Source: Herbaspirillum sp. RTI4 (lineage in GTDB: Bacteria; Pseudomonadota; Gammaproteobacteria; Burkholderiales; Burkholderiaceae_D). From it: a DNA stretch of 64,000 nucleotides. Positions 35,574 through 45,250 of this stretch are shown piece after piece. Numbering within the stretch: the first letter of the stretch is position 1; each line of letters begins with the position of its first letter. The notes beneath the pieces were generated by a model. It saw nothing but the letters and a program-made list of their open reading frames with translations. It was not told the origin of the DNA and made no database searches. The stretch lies in the NCBI RefSeq assembly GCF_034313965.1, contig NZ_JAVIWQ010000002.1, positions 2,790,001 to 2,854,000 on the forward strand. Direction: 5' to 3'. The position numbers and the translations under genes were made by a program.

Positions 35574-36563
35574 TCAGCGTTGAAAACGGTGGGGGATAAA
35601 TCCACCGGTGGTTTGCAATGCACGCGACAAATCGCGCGCGGCTTTCAAAACAGGTTCTATCGTGGAGGCTTCAAATGCCTCCAGACTGGAATGGAAAGCC
35701 GGGGCCGCAACACTCAGCGCGGCCAGTGGCACGCCATCCACATCGAATACCGGCGCTGCGACCACATATAAGCCTGAGACCGTTTCCTGATCCGATACCG
35801 CGTAGCCAAGCTCGCGGATTTTCTTGAGTCGGGCCAGAATTGCATCGACATCGGTGAGCGTGGTCTCGGTCAACTTGAGCAAGGGTTGCGCTTTTAAAAT
35901 ATGCATCTGCGTTTCCAATGGCAACCACGCAAGAATGGCCTGCCCGACGGCGCTGGAATACGCTGGTACACGGCTGCCAATGCGGATGTCTACACCCAGT
36001 CGAGTCAGCCCTGCCTGCACGCGTTCTGCATACAGCACATCGGAACCATCCAGCACGCCCACCGATGCGGCTTCGTTGATTTCTCCCACCAGACTACGCA
36101 GGATGGGTCGTGCGCGAGTGCGTAAATCCTGCCGCGAAATGGCATTGAATCCCAGATCAAGCACTTTCAATGAGAGGCGGAATTGCCGGCTATCTTCGAC
36201 TCGCTCGACGTAACCGATATTGACCAGCGTATTCAAAAAACGAAATGCGGTGGCATTGTCCATGCCGGTTTTTCTGGCGACCTCGGCCATGGTCAGTTTG
36301 GATTCCTGCGCGGTAAAGGCCTCGAGGATCCGAAACCCTTTCGCCAACGACTGCACGGTATTTTTGGCATCGTTTTGGCCATCCACTTTGATGCTGGCGT
36401 TGTTAGCGACTTTATTAGTGGCTTTATTAGTCGCCTTGTTAGTGGCTTTGTTAGTGACTTTGTTAGTGACTTTCTCTGCGCCTTCGCTATCGTCCTTTTC
36501 TGCGCTGTTCTCTGAGTTGTTCTCTGCGTTGTTCTCGAATGACTTGTTTTGGCCGCTACTCAT
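35574..36563 (-). CDS. IclR-family transcriptional regulator with repetitive N-terminal extension
   Basis: 329 residues, about 70 longer at the N-terminus than typical IclR proteins. The extension is Asn/Glu/Lys-rich and contains five (V/A)TNK units (residues 32-51). The winged helix starts near VQSLAKGFRILEAFT and has KLTMAEVARKTGMDNATAFRFLNTL. The C-terminal effector domain ends with the ISVAAP-like LSVAAPAFHSS. It is co-directional with and directly upstream of the D-tartrate operon, which it probably controls. A -24/-12 site is not seen; palindromic TTCGGnnTGCGAA-type sequences occur upstream. Confidence 0.9.
   Translation of the reverse strand: MSSGQNKSFENNAENNSENSAEKDDSEGAEKVTNKVTNKATNKATNKATNKVANNASIKVDGQNDAKNTVQSLAKGFRILEAFTAQESKLTMAEVARKTGMDNATAFRFLNTLVNIGYVERVEDSRQFRLSLKVLDLGFNAISRQDLRTRARPILRSLVGEINEAASVGVLDGSDVLYAERVQAGLTRLGVDIRIGSRVPAYSSAVGQAILAWLPLETQMHILKAQPLLKLTETTLTDVDAILARLKKIRELGYAVSDQETVSGLYVVAAPVFDVDGVPLAALSVAAPAFHSSLEAFEASTIEPVLKAARDLSRALQTTGGFIPHRFQR
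36411..36470 (-). repeat. In-frame 12-bp tandem repeat in the IclR gene
   Basis: Five 12-base units encode (V/A)TNK repeats. On the plus strand they read CTTTGTTAGTGA/CTTTATTAGTGG with small changes. The unit length keeps the frame, so copy number could change without disrupting the protein. A less regular TTCTCTGCG-type repeat follows at about 36495-36535. Confidence 0.8.
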
Positions 36564-36580
36564 CTCAATTCCCTCATTAG

Positions 36581-36595
36581 TTCGGATTGCGAATT
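36581..36595. promoter_or_regulatory. Candidate IclR operator, proximal
   Basis: TTCGGATTGCGAATT lies 18 bases upstream of the IclR start codon. A near copy is at 36673-36687. IclR regulators often bind imperfect palindromes near their own promoters; this is inferred from recurrence only. Confidence 0.35.
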
Positions 36596-36670
36596 ATAGT
36601 TTGAAAATAAATTAAGCGAAAAAAACATCTCGATCCGCCACGCTTTTTTAAAATTAATTGATGTTTATTT

Positions 36671-36700
36671 AATTCGGAATGCGAACTTAAATTCGCAATA
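36671..36700. promoter_or_regulatory. Candidate IclR operator, distal
   Basis: AATTCGGAATGCGAAC is followed by a palindrome GCGAA-N6-TTCGC (36681-36696). It shares TTCGGnnTGCGAA with the site at 36581. Confidence 0.38.
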
Positions 36701-36829
36701 TAATTATTGTAAGCTGGGTATTTCTTGTAATCAAGCGCAAATTACTAACTATTTATGGCGCGGCGCAATATATTAAAAATAATTAATTCAGAATGGTAGC
36801 GAACTATCGCATCCGAAAAAGCGCCTCAA

Positions 36830-36863
36830 AAAAACCGCTGCACAAAAAAACGCAACGGTTTTT
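36830..36863 (-). terminator. Terminator after the chemoreceptor gene at 36905
   Basis: Arms AAAAACCGCTGC and GCAACGGTTTTT pair with one mismatch around a 10-base A-rich loop. On the minus strand the hairpin is followed by a T-run, a standard intrinsic terminator. Confidence 0.75.
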
Positions 36864-36904
36864 CAAACTTCAGCAAGTAGTCAGCAAATGCTCAGCAAGT
36901 CAAC

Positions 36905-38524
36905 TTATCCCAGTCGCAACGATGGGTTGATGTCGAGTTCCGGGCGCAAGCGTGGAGCAGGCAATCCATCGGCAGCGAGCTGAAACACGCTCACAAGACG
37001 CAGCAAATTGTTCGCCTGACTCTGCATTGTGCTGGCAGCAGCCGCGGCCTGTTCGACCAGCGCCGCATTCTGTTGCGTCGCCTGATCCATATGCGTAATG
37101 GCCTGATTGACATGCTCAATACCCGCAATCTGCTCATTGGTTGCGGCACTGATCTGGTTCATGATGCCGGTCACTCGCTTGACACTGACCACCACCTCAT
37201 CAATCGTCGAACCGGCTTCCTGCACCAACCTCACGCCATTATCGACCTTCTCGACTGAGTCACCGATCAATCCCTTGATTTCTTTGGCCGCACTAGCAGA
37301 CCGTTGCGCCAGACTGCGCACCTCGGAAGCCACCACCGCAAAACCGCGACCTTGCTCACCGGCGCGCGCCGCTTCCACTGCCGCGTTCAATGCCAGGATA
37401 TTCGTCTGGAAAGCAATCCCGTCAATCACGCCGATGATGTCCACAATCTTGCGCGAAGAGGCATTGATCGAGCCCATCGTTTCCACTACTTGCGAAACCA
37501 CGCTTCCGCCCTTGATCGCGACGACCGATGCCGATTCCGCCAGTTGATTACCCTGACGCGCGTTATCGGCATTTTGCTTGACGGTCGAAATCAACTCTTC
37601 CATCGACGATGCCGTTTGTTCCAGCGCACTGGCCTGTTGCTCGGTGCGGGTAGATAAATCCAGATTACCGACTGCGATCTGGTTCGATGCCGATGCAATC
37701 GTATCGGTACCGGAACGCACATTGCCCACGATATTGCGCAAGCTGTCAGTCATTTCTTTAAGTGACTGGAGCAATTGACCGGCTTCATCAGCCGACGCAG
37801 CCTGGATTTCGACGGTCAGATCTCCCGCAGTCACACGACGAGAAATCGCCACCGCTTGTCCCAATGGCCGAGTAATACCGACAGTCAGATACCACGCGAA
37901 AAAGACACCAAGGGCCAGCGACAACACTTCCAGCGCAATCAGAAACTGTGAACTTTCTTCAGCAATATGATTGATATGCGCGGTCAGATCATCGATGGTT
38001 TTACGTTGCATCTTAAGCAGCTCTTCTACCTGAAGCTGATAAGCCACTGCGGCAGGTGCGTATTTATTTTCCAGCATGCTGGCAACTAAGGCCAGGTCAG
38101 GGGTGGCGCTGGCTTTTTCTTTGTAAATCTCATCGCGCGTCGACAAATACACTTTGCGTTGGTCGAGGATTTTTGCAAACAGTTGTTTTTCTTCCTCCGC
38201 AGTAATCAACGCAACGATCTGATTTTGTAAGCTGCTGGAAACCCGAGTCGACTCATTCGTTTCTGCCTGAAAAAATGCCGATAACGTAGGGTCGGTACTT
38301 TTGGCAACGGCCGTTGTCCTGCGCACACCGGCGTAAATGAAACGATACCAATCACCGATCAATCGTTCTTTCGCCAGTGGCGCATCCATCATCGTTTGCA
38401 TCTCTTGCGAGAGATTATTTAAATATTTCACACCGATGCCAGCGATGACGACCGACAGAATCAAAATAAGGGCAAATCCCAGCGCCAGACGTTTACCAAT
38501 TTTCATGTTACCAATCCAATTCAT
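36905..38524 (-). CDS. Methyl-accepting chemotaxis protein
   Basis: 539 residues from the ATG at 38524 (RBS GAGGA). Membrane helix at about residues 10-32 ([21 protein letters not shown]), a helical periplasmic sensor domain of the 4HB type, a second helix ([24 protein letters not shown]), HAMP, and a signalling hairpin with the standard tip ([20 protein letters not shown]). No pentapeptide tail. Its signalling half is very similar to the receptors at 29404 and 38717, implying recent duplication with diverged sensors. The extension to 38578 lacks an RBS. Confidence 0.92.
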   Translation of the reverse strand: MNWIGNMKIGKRLALGFALILILSVVIAGIGVKYLNNLSQEMQTMMDAPLAKERLIGDWYRFIYAGVRRTTAVAKSTDPTLSAFFQAETNESTRVSSSLQNQIVALITAEEEKQLFAKILDQRKVYLSTRDEIYKEKASATPDLALVASMLENKYAPAAVAYQLQVEELLKMQRKTIDDLTAHINHIAEESSQFLIALEVLSLALGVFFAWYLTVGITRPLGQAVAISRRVTAGDLTVEIQAASADEAGQLLQSLKEMTDSLRNIVGNVRSGTDTIASASNQIAVGNLDLSTRTEQQASALEQTASSMEELISTVKQNADNARQGNQLAESASVVAIKGGSVVSQVVETMGSINASSRKIVDIIGVIDGIAFQTNILALNAAVEAARAGEQGRGFAVVASEVRSLAQRSASAAKEIKGLIGDSVEKVDNGVRLVQEAGSTIDEVVVSVKRVTGIMNQISAATNEQIAGIEHVNQAITHMDQATQQNAALVEQAAAAASTMQSQANNLLRLVSVFQLAADGLPAPRLRPELDINPSLRLG

Positions 38525-38716
38525 CTTATCCTCGTTAAAACCATTAAAAATAAAGCAATCTGGCAGCCGGGTGGGCATCCATTTGTCCGCTAAAAATCAA
38601 TAACACTACAGGGCGAAGCAAGACCAGAAAGAAACTTAACTAAGTAAAAAAAATAGCCCTGAATTGCACCGCATAGCAGCGCAATCAGAGCTTCCTTACG
38701 GTCTTACTACATCAAA

Positions 38717-40333
38717 TCATGCAAGGCGGGGCGCAGGATTGAGATCAATGGAAGGGCGAGCCTTTACTGCATTCACATCGGCCGCGCCGGTCAGCGTAAA
38801 AACACTCACCAGCTCCAGCAAATGGGCCGCCTGTTCCTGCATGGTTCCTGCCGCTCCGGCAGCTTCTTCAACCAGTGCCGCATTTTGCTGCGTGGCCTGA
38901 TCAATTTGCGTGATCGACTGATTAGCCTGTTCAATGCCAATAGTTTGCTCTTGGCTTGCCACACTAATTTCACCCATGATCGAAGTGACGCGTTTGACGC
39001 TGGCCACCACGGCGTCCATTGTAGAACCGGCTTCCTGCACCAACCGGGTGCCGTTATCCACTTTCGTAACGGAGTCGCCGATCAATGCCTTGATTTCTTT
39101 CGCCGCGCTCGCGGAACGCTGTGCCAGGTTGCGTACTTCCGATGCCACCACAGCAAAGCCACGCCCCTGCTCTCCTGCCCGTGCCGCCTCCACCGCTGCA
39201 TTCAAGGCCAGGATATTCGTCTGAAACGCAATGCCGTCAATGACACCGATAATGTCCACAATCTTGCGCGACGACTCATTGATAGAGCCCATGGTCTGCA
39301 CGACTTTCGACACCACATCGCCGCCCTTGATCGCCACTGCTGACGCGGAATCGGCCAGTTCATTTCCCAGTTTCGCATTGTCGGCATTCTGCTTAACCGT
39401 CGCGATCAATTGCTCCATCGCAGATGCGGTTTGCGCCAGCGCATTAGCCTGCTGTTCGGTGCGCATGGACAGATCCAGATTTCCCTCTGCGATTTCGCGC
39501 GATGCCGTTGCAATGGTGTCGGTACCTGAACGGACTTCGCTGACGATCTTGTGCAGGCTGGCGTTCATCTGACCCAGCGACTGCATCAACTGTCCGCTCT
39601 CATCGCGATTGACCGAGGTAATCGTCGCGCCCAGATCGCCTTCTGCGACACGCCGTGAAACCACCACCGCCGCCATCAGAGGCTTTGAAATGATGCGTGC
39701 CACAAACATCGCCATTCCCATTGCCAGGGCAATCGCTACAACCAGTAATACTATGACGCCTGATTTCGACGACTCGTAAGTTTGGCCGGCTGCATGCTCC
39801 GCCTGATCGGCAAACTCGCTGTTAATCTTAACTATCTGCTCGATGTGTTCGTTGATCAGGCGAAACAATTTGTTCGATTCATTTTTAAAAACGACGCGCG
39901 CCTCTTCCTTGTTCCCACTTCTCGACAAACCCAGAATTTTTTTATTCTCCGAAAAATAGGCGTCAAAATTCTTACTCAACATCTCAAAATCGTTTTTTTC
40001 ATCCGCCGAAGAAATCAGAGGGATGAAGCTTTGTTTCTGCTTATTAAAAATTTCAATACGCGTTTGCATCGCTTTTTCTGCGCTGACAATATCGGCTTCT
40101 TCAGTCGAGATAATGTGTTGCAATTCTGAAATACGGAAACGCGACAAAGAACTTTGCATCTGCAAGATGAGGCGAATGCTGGGGAGAGAATCTTTGACAA
40201 TGACAGTCGATGATTGACTGACCTTGGCCAGTTGCACAATCGCATAAACACCAAGTACAGAAGTCAGTGCAATGACAAGAATGAACGAGAGAAAAAGCTT
40301 GTAACTGATCTTCAAATTGTAAAACCATTGCAT
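38717..40333 (-). CDS. Methyl-accepting chemotaxis protein
   Basis: 538 residues. Helix 1 at about 10-30 ([22 protein letters not shown]), a 4HB-type periplasmic domain rich in Lys and Ser, helix 2 ([23 protein letters not shown]), HAMP and a signalling hairpin with the same tip as its neighbours. RBS GGGGCAG precedes the ATG. It lies 192 bases upstream of the receptor at 36905 in the same direction, forming a tandem pair. Confidence 0.92.
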   Translation of the reverse strand: MQWFYNLKISYKLFLSFILVIALTSVLGVYAIVQLAKVSQSSTVIVKDSLPSIRLILQMQSSLSRFRISELQHIISTEEADIVSAEKAMQTRIEIFNKQKQSFIPLISSADEKNDFEMLSKNFDAYFSENKKILGLSRSGNKEEARVVFKNESNKLFRLINEHIEQIVKINSEFADQAEHAAGQTYESSKSGVIVLLVVAIALAMGMAMFVARIISKPLMAAVVVSRRVAEGDLGATITSVNRDESGQLMQSLGQMNASLHKIVSEVRSGTDTIATASREIAEGNLDLSMRTEQQANALAQTASAMEQLIATVKQNADNAKLGNELADSASAVAIKGGDVVSKVVQTMGSINESSRKIVDIIGVIDGIAFQTNILALNAAVEAARAGEQGRGFAVVASEVRNLAQRSASAAKEIKALIGDSVTKVDNGTRLVQEAGSTMDAVVASVKRVTSIMGEISVASQEQTIGIEQANQSITQIDQATQQNAALVEEAAGAAGTMQEQAAHLLELVSVFTLTGAADVNAVKARPSIDLNPAPRLA

Positions 40334-40538
40334 AATCTGCCCCTAAATAAATCATGTAACTACACTGATGATTACAGATTAATTGACTACTTTTTAATTT
40401 GAATTTGATAGTACACAAACTGGTCGATATAGCACCAGAGAAATCGTTGCAGAAACATAAATAGTTGCCTCACCGCAGTGATATAGACATCTCGACAGAA
40501 ATGAAAAGTCAAACAATGAACATCCACGCAAGCGGGCT

Positions 40539-41426
40539 ATGATGACCACTGTTCCTCACAAAGACACGCTCATGCAATCAATCAGTTTTATCGGCGCAGG
40601 CCGGGTTGGCGCCACGTTAGCCACCGCATTTCATCGTAGCGGCTTGCCCGTCAGCATGATTGCCAGCCGCAATCTTGCCTCCGCGCAAAAAGCAGCCACT
40701 GGATTGGTCGGTTGCTCAGCGGTAACGCTGCAACAAGCAGCGGCAGCGGATCTTGTTTTTATAACCGTCCCCGATGATGACATTGGCGCAGTCGCTTCCA
40801 GCCTGATCTGGCGCAAAGGACAATACGTCGTGCATTGCAGCGGCGCTACCGAAATCGCCGTGCTTGAAACAGCCGCACGCGCCGGCGCCATCACGGGCGG
40901 ATTTCATCCCTTGCAGATTTTTTCCGATCCACAGAACACACTTGGTTTGCTTGCCGGCAGTACCGCCGGTATCGAAGGCGCACCGGAACTTGAATCTATT
41001 TTGCGGGAACTGGCTGTCCGTCTGGGCATGATCCCCATGCTCCTGCCACCGGGATCACGGGCGCTCTATCACTGCGGCAGCGTATTGACCGGCACCTTTC
41101 TGCTATCGCTATTGAATGAAGCGGTACGTGCCTGGACCGCATTCGGCATTGATGAACAGCAAGCCCTGCGCGGACTGCTACCGGTCGCGCGCGGCACGCT
41201 GGAAACCGCCGCTATTAAAGGACCGGTCGGCGCACTTTCAGGGCCCATTTCACGCGGCGATAGCAAGGTCGTGGCCCGGCATCTGCGAGCGCTCGAACAA
41301 CTCAGCGCAGAACAGGCCGATCTTTATCGGCAACTAGCGGGGCGGCAATTGGAAATGGCGCGCATCAATGGAAAATTGCAGGAAATACAATTAACCGCGC
41401 TGAAGGCAGTAATCGAAGGCAACTAA
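40539..41426 (+). CDS. DUF2520/Rossmann-like protein (putative NADP-binding oxidoreductase)
   Basis: 295 residues from 40539; an internal ATG at 40572 (MQSISFIGAG) would give 284 and fits the start of the fold better, but neither has a strong RBS. Seen: the dinucleotide-binding motif ISFIGAGRVGATLATAFHRSG, then ITVPDDDIGAVA and HCSGA. The helical C-terminal domain (GSVLTGTFLLSLLNEA) is the DUF2520 part. Relatives look like pantoate/ketopantoate-type reductases, but the reaction is unknown. Monocistronic. Confidence 0.8.
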   Translation: MMTTVPHKDTLMQSISFIGAGRVGATLATAFHRSGLPVSMIASRNLASAQKAATGLVGCSAVTLQQAAAADLVFITVPDDDIGAVASSLIWRKGQYVVHCSGATEIAVLETAARAGAITGGFHPLQIFSDPQNTLGLLAGSTAGIEGAPELESILRELAVRLGMIPMLLPPGSRALYHCGSVLTGTFLLSLLNEAVRAWTAFGIDEQQALRGLLPVARGTLETAAIKGPVGALSGPISRGDSKVVARHLRALEQLSAEQADLYRQLAGRQLEMARINGKLQEIQLTALKAVIEGN

Positions 41427-41623
41427 GTCTGAAAATAACGACATTGCCGGTAAACATATCGACTGATTCCTTGAAAAATCACGTTCATCAATAGCCGGGA
41501 AACGTAATGCCCCGTATGCTTTAGTCAGAATTAAACGCAATTAATGACAACGGAAAATCCGTACTGACGCATCAAAAAAATAGCCTTCATTCCAGTACCG
41601 TAGCGAAACCGCCGGGAGGAAAA

Positions 41624-42328
41624 ATGCCTGTTCTTCAAAAAGTAGAATCTGCTTTTCTCAAACTATTGCGCATGGTCTTTTTACTGGTAGCAACTGTGGC
41701 AATGGGGTCATCCATTGCCTTAGCCGGGAAATTTTTTATAACGTATTTTGAGAAAAATGAAGTCGCACAAAAACTCCCCGTTGCTCTCAATTTAAATGGT
41801 TATAAAACGTCCTCCGATGATCTCCAAAAAATCGAGGCAACGCTTCCTAATGGGGAAGAAGACAAGCTCGCGGAAACTTTTTATTATGTGCTCGATAAAA
41901 ACAGCAAAGAACTCAATCCCGCGTTAACGCCAAACAAAGAAGCCATCCTCCAATACGTCAAAGAAATTGAAAACGATCCTGAACTGGGGAGAAATTTTCT
42001 CAATCAACTGGTCCCGCTACTCGATTCCGCCTTCAAGAACCCTGACATAGCCCTGCGTGCAAAAACGGATTTCCTCAGCGAAGTGAAATCCTTGATGTTT
42101 CATTTCGAAACTTCCTATAAACGCCAGGTTCAGCAGAATCAGATAATGGAAAATCAAGTAATGAAAAACAGGGCCGATAAACAAGCAGCAGCAAGCTCCG
42201 CCATGTACGCCGCCATCATTCTGTTTGGCGCATTCTTCGGGCTGTTTTCACTCGCCATACTTTTAAAGATGGAACGCAGCTTGCGAACAATCGCTGCCGC
42301 AACCGTCCGGGCTTCTGCTGAACAATAA
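41624..42328 (+). CDS. Two-helix membrane protein of unknown function
   Basis: 234 residues; RBS GGAGG is 8 bases before the ATG. An N-terminal membrane helix (LLRMVFLLVATVAMGSSIALAGKFF), a hydrophilic helical domain of about 140 residues rich in Lys, Glu and Asn, and a second helix near 190-215 (AMYAAIILFGAFFGLFSLAILL). The domain between the helices is probably periplasmic. I recognise no family. Base composition is lower in GC than its neighbours, which hints at later acquisition. It is convergent with the stressosome-linked response regulator. Confidence 0.7.
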   Translation: MPVLQKVESAFLKLLRMVFLLVATVAMGSSIALAGKFFITYFEKNEVAQKLPVALNLNGYKTSSDDLQKIEATLPNGEEDKLAETFYYVLDKNSKELNPALTPNKEAILQYVKEIENDPELGRNFLNQLVPLLDSAFKNPDIALRAKTDFLSEVKSLMFHFETSYKRQVQQNQIMENQVMKNRADKQAAASSAMYAAIILFGAFFGLFSLAILLKMERSLRTIAAATVRASAEQ

Positions 42329-42429
42329 ATGCATCGGTGCAGAATATTTTGCACATGCCCGATAAAAACCGTACAACAGTTCAAGCGTCGCACGGTCATC
42401 GTATTGCAGTGAAATAAACTGGTTCAGCC

Positions 42430-42798
42430 TCAAGCCAGCGCATTCTCAATCGCCAGTCGCAAATCGGCGCGCGAGAATGGTTTTGCCAACGTCGACTTCA
42501 CTCCCAGCAACGAGGCTGAGTCCAGATTGAATTCCGGTGAAATCGCCCGTCGGCCACCAGACATGGCAATGAGCGGGATATGGCTGCCTTGTTCATTAAG
42601 CTGCATGATGAACTCAACGCCGTCAATGGTCGGCATCAGAATGTCGGTAATAATCAGATCCGGCTGCAAGGTAGTGAGCTTCTGCAAGGCATCAAAACCA
42701 TCGTTTGCCATCGTTACTTTATGCTTGTCACCTTCCAGCATTTTTACCATCATCTCGCGGAACTGGATGTCGTCTTCTACGATAAGAATATGTGCCAT
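42430..42798 (-). CDS. Single-domain response regulator of the stressosome-linked kinase
   Basis: 122 residues from the ATG at 42798. Receiver domain: acidic pair Glu8-Asp9-Asp10, phospho-acceptor Asp52 in LIITDILMPTIDG, Ser in AMSGG and Lys in LAKPFSRAD. No output domain, so it must act by protein contact, as CheY does. It follows the histidine kinase by 18 bases and is its obvious partner. The six-residue extension to 42816 is less likely. Confidence 0.9.
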   Translation of the reverse strand: MAHILIVEDDIQFREMMVKMLEGDKHKVTMANDGFDALQKLTTLQPDLIITDILMPTIDGVEFIMQLNEQGSHIPLIAMSGGRRAISPEFNLDSASLLGVKSTLAKPFSRADLRLAIENALA

Positions 42799-42816
42799 GC
42801 TATTTCTCCATATCAA

Positions 42817-43851
42817 TTAAAGTGACTTGGGCTGCGGCTGTTGCGCAGGATTGGCAAGAGGTAAAAGAATATGAAAGCTGCTTCCATTACCCTCTTCGCT
42901 ATGAATTTGAATTTCGCCCATCAGGTCAGAAACAATTCCATACACAACGGACAGACCCAGCCCGCTCCCTTTTCCCGGTTCCTTGGTGGTGTAAAAAGGG
43001 TCAAGCACCCGCCGCTGCACATCTTGCGACATGCCGCAGCCATCATCACTCACGGTAAGAGAGAAACAATCCACCGATTCGTCTTGCCATCGACGCTTCC
43101 TCTGCGTTTTTTTGATTTCAATATCGAGCCGGCCTCTGTCATCCATTGCATCAAATGCATTCACACAGAGATTGATAATAATTTGCTCAATCTGGAGCGG
43201 GTCGGCCATGACGTGCGCCACAGATAAATCGGTAACGAAAAAAATACGGACGTTACACGGCGTCCTCACTTTCAACATCTCCAGAGCATTTTTTACCAAT
43301 CCCACCGCATCCACCAAGCTCGGCTCAATGGGCGCTTGCCGGGCAAAGGCCAGCATGCGCTTAATCAAACCATTAGCACGCGCACTGGCACCAATGATTT
43401 GTTGCAAATAACCCGCCTCGGTAGAGGCTACCTCTACCTCATCCAGCAATAATTCGGCGTAGCCATTGATAATGCCCAGAAGTGTATTGAAATCATGTGC
43501 AATGCCGGCGGCCATGGTACCGATAGCTTCCAACCTTCCCACATGCATCTGACGGGCCATCACGGACTCCTGCTGCTCCCGGTTTTGGCGAAAGGCCAGG
43601 CTATATGCCATCGACGCTTCCAGCAGGGGCTTCATCAAATGTGCAGCAACCTCGCCCAGCGTTAAATGCGGATGTTCGGCCGCTAATCGCTGCAAGGCGA
43701 GATGATGCATTTCAGCAATGTCCTCTGGTGGAACGCCTTGTCGCAAGAACAAGCGGCCAAACTCCGCCGAATCATCCAGGGTCTCCTCGAGCTGGTCGGA
43801 AAATATGGCACTTTCAAGTAATTTGAAATATTGTAATTTCCGGGTTTCCAT
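42817..43851 (-). CDS. Histidine kinase with RsbU-type N-terminal domain
   Basis: 344 residues, soluble. Residues 1-90 (FGRLFLRQGVPPEDIAEMHH, then LLEASMAYSLAFRQNRE) resemble the N-terminal domain of RsbU, which binds the kinase RsbT released from stressosomes. The kinase part has H-box AAGIAHDFNTLLGI (His119), N-box INLCVNAFDA, DDGCGM and GKGSGLGLSVVYGI. The RsbU-like domain in place of a sensor suggests that free RsbT switches this kinase, linking the stressosome to a phosphorelay; inference from architecture and gene order. It lies 9 bases after the RsbX-like gene. Confidence 0.88.
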   Translation of the reverse strand: METRKLQYFKLLESAIFSDQLEETLDDSAEFGRLFLRQGVPPEDIAEMHHLALQRLAAEHPHLTLGEVAAHLMKPLLEASMAYSLAFRQNREQQESVMARQMHVGRLEAIGTMAAGIAHDFNTLLGIINGYAELLLDEVEVASTEAGYLQQIIGASARANGLIKRMLAFARQAPIEPSLVDAVGLVKNALEMLKVRTPCNVRIFFVTDLSVAHVMADPLQIEQIIINLCVNAFDAMDDRGRLDIEIKKTQRKRRWQDESVDCFSLTVSDDGCGMSQDVQRRVLDPFYTTKEPGKGSGLGLSVVYGIVSDLMGEIQIHSEEGNGSSFHILLPLANPAQQPQPKSL

Positions 43852-43860
43852 ACATCCTTT

Positions 43861-44454
43861 TTATACGACGGTGTGTCGGTAAATAAAAATACTGGCATCG
43901 TCACGCTCTATGGCCCAGCGTGCCAAAATCCGCTCAGCAAGTCGTTGCGGACTTGGGTCGGCATCATCAAAGCAGGCGCTAAGCTTGGTCCATTCATCCA
44001 GTCCATCCGAATACATCAACACCATGTCGCCCGGCGTCAACACAATTTCCTGTACCTGTGGCGCTTGCAAACAAGCACCCACAATTCCACGTTCCGTACT
44101 GAGCCGGTTTTGTCGCAGTCCGGAACAGACGATCGTTCTGATATTGCCCATGGAAACCAGTGTCATCACATTCGTCACGGCATCGACCACGGCAATGGCA
44201 AGCACCGCTCCCCTTGTCTTACGCAATGCCTCATTGCAGGCCATGAACAATTCAGCACAACTACGGTGCAAGTGACGGGAGATACATTCCATCGCGCAAC
44301 TTGCCGCATGATGCGCAGCGACACCGTGACCGATGCCGTCGGCCAGCGCAAAGACAGTCCGTTGAGGCTGTATCCACCAGCCGCCCATATCGCCGCACAC
44401 CACTTCCCCTGCCAAAGCCCGCGTCGAATAACCTATGTTCATAGCCACTTGCAT
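43861..44454 (-). CDS. rsbX: RsbX-like PP2C/SpoIIE phosphatase
   Basis: 197 residues. Seen: VFALADGIGHGVAAHHAA (the DG metal-binding motif of PP2C phosphatases) and LMYSDGLDEW with the second metal-binding Asp-Gly. A minimal phosphatase domain without a sensor, as in RsbX, which resets the stressosome by dephosphorylating RsbR and RsbS. It overlaps the upstream ATPase gene by 16 bases. Confidence 0.85.
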   Translation of the reverse strand: MQVAMNIGYSTRALAGEVVCGDMGGWWIQPQRTVFALADGIGHGVAAHHAASCAMECISRHLHRSCAELFMACNEALRKTRGAVLAIAVVDAVTNVMTLVSMGNIRTIVCSGLRQNRLSTERGIVGACLQAPQVQEIVLTPGDMVLMYSDGLDEWTKLSACFDDADPSPQRLAERILARWAIERDDASIFIYRHTVV

Positions 44455-44831
44455 GCGCGCACACTCGTTCCCTGCCCGACCTGACTGTTAATCGTCAACT
44501 CATCCATCAAGCGTGCAATGCCAGACAAGCCGCAGCCAAGACTGCCGATACTACTGAATCCCTCCTGCATTGCCTGCTCGACATCCACAATCCCGCAACC
44601 ACAATCCGTTGCGATTAACTCAATACCGCGTCGTTTCAGGGGGAAATGAATTTCCAGCAAACCGCCACCACCATGAACCAGCGTATTCGTTACCAGTTCC
44701 GATGCGGCAGTGGCTATCCGATAACTTCCCCCGTCACCAAAACCGACTTCCACCGCTTGCATGCGCACTGTGCGTACAGCAGAGGCGATATCCGCGTGTT
44801 CCAGAATGAAGAGAGAAATAGTCGATTTCAC
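44439..44831 (-). CDS. RsbT/RsbW-like GHKL ATPase (second copy)
   Basis: 130 residues. GHKL fold: N-box IATAASELVTNTLVHGGGG, D-box TDCGCGIVDVEQAMQEGF and GSLGCGLSGIARLMDEL. Compared with the preceding RsbT it has more of the anti-sigma (RsbW) style N-box. It could be a partner-switching serine kinase or act on the STAS proteins in parallel with RsbT. It overlaps that gene by 4 bases. Confidence 0.85.
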   Translation of the reverse strand: MKSTISLFILEHADIASAVRTVRMQAVEVGFGDGGSYRIATAASELVTNTLVHGGGGLLEIHFPLKRRGIELIATDCGCGIVDVEQAMQEGFSSIGSLGCGLSGIARLMDELTINSQVGQGTSVRACKWL

Positions 44832-45250
44832 AGGGATTCCTTCCGCAGCGAAAAACTGATGGTGATACGCGTCAGCCCGGGTTTCGATTCGATCATAAAG
44901 CTATCGGCCAGACGTCGCGTACCGGGAAGTCCGGCTCCCAGACTGCCGCCGGTGCTAAAGCCATCGCGCATGGCTGAATCAATATCGGCAATACCCGGTC
45001 CGTTATCCTGAACAATCACCGTCACGCAATGGAAAATAGCGTCAGAGGCATCGATAATTTCACAGCTACCGCTACCGGCATACTCGACCACATTACGCGC
45101 CAGCTCGGACACAGCCGTCGCCAGGCGGGTTTGATCTGCCATGCCAAAACCCAGTGCGGCAGCTAATGCCCTCGCCTTCCGTCTGCCGGTGACAATATCG
45201 TTGGTCGTACGTATATCAATCGTGGCATAGGATTTAGCGTAGGAAATCAT
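44828..45250 (-). CDS. rsbT: Stressosome serine/threonine kinase RsbT
   Basis: 140 residues from the ATG at 45250 (AAAGGA upstream). Seen: DIRTTNDIVTGRRKARALA, then the N-box LATAVSELARNVVEYAGSG, DNGPGIADIDSAMRDGF and GAGLPGTRRLADSF. This order is that of RsbT, the kinase that phosphorylates RsbS and RsbR and then leaves the complex to activate its target. It overlaps rsbS by 17 bases, indicating tight co-expression. Confidence 0.9.
   Translation of the reverse strand: MISYAKSYATIDIRTTNDIVTGRRKARALAAALGFGMADQTRLATAVSELARNVVEYAGSGSCEIIDASDAIFHCVTVIVQDNGPGIADIDSAMRDGFSTGGSLGAGLPGTRRLADSFMIESKPGLTRITISFSLRKESL

Larger units (their letters stand above)
36564..36904. other. 341-base AT-rich intergenic region upstream of the IclR gene
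   Basis: No gene is seen. It contains the putative IclR operators (36581-36595, 36671-36700), many TTAATT/AATTAA runs, and the terminator of the preceding chemoreceptor gene (36830-36863). Confidence 0.55.
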
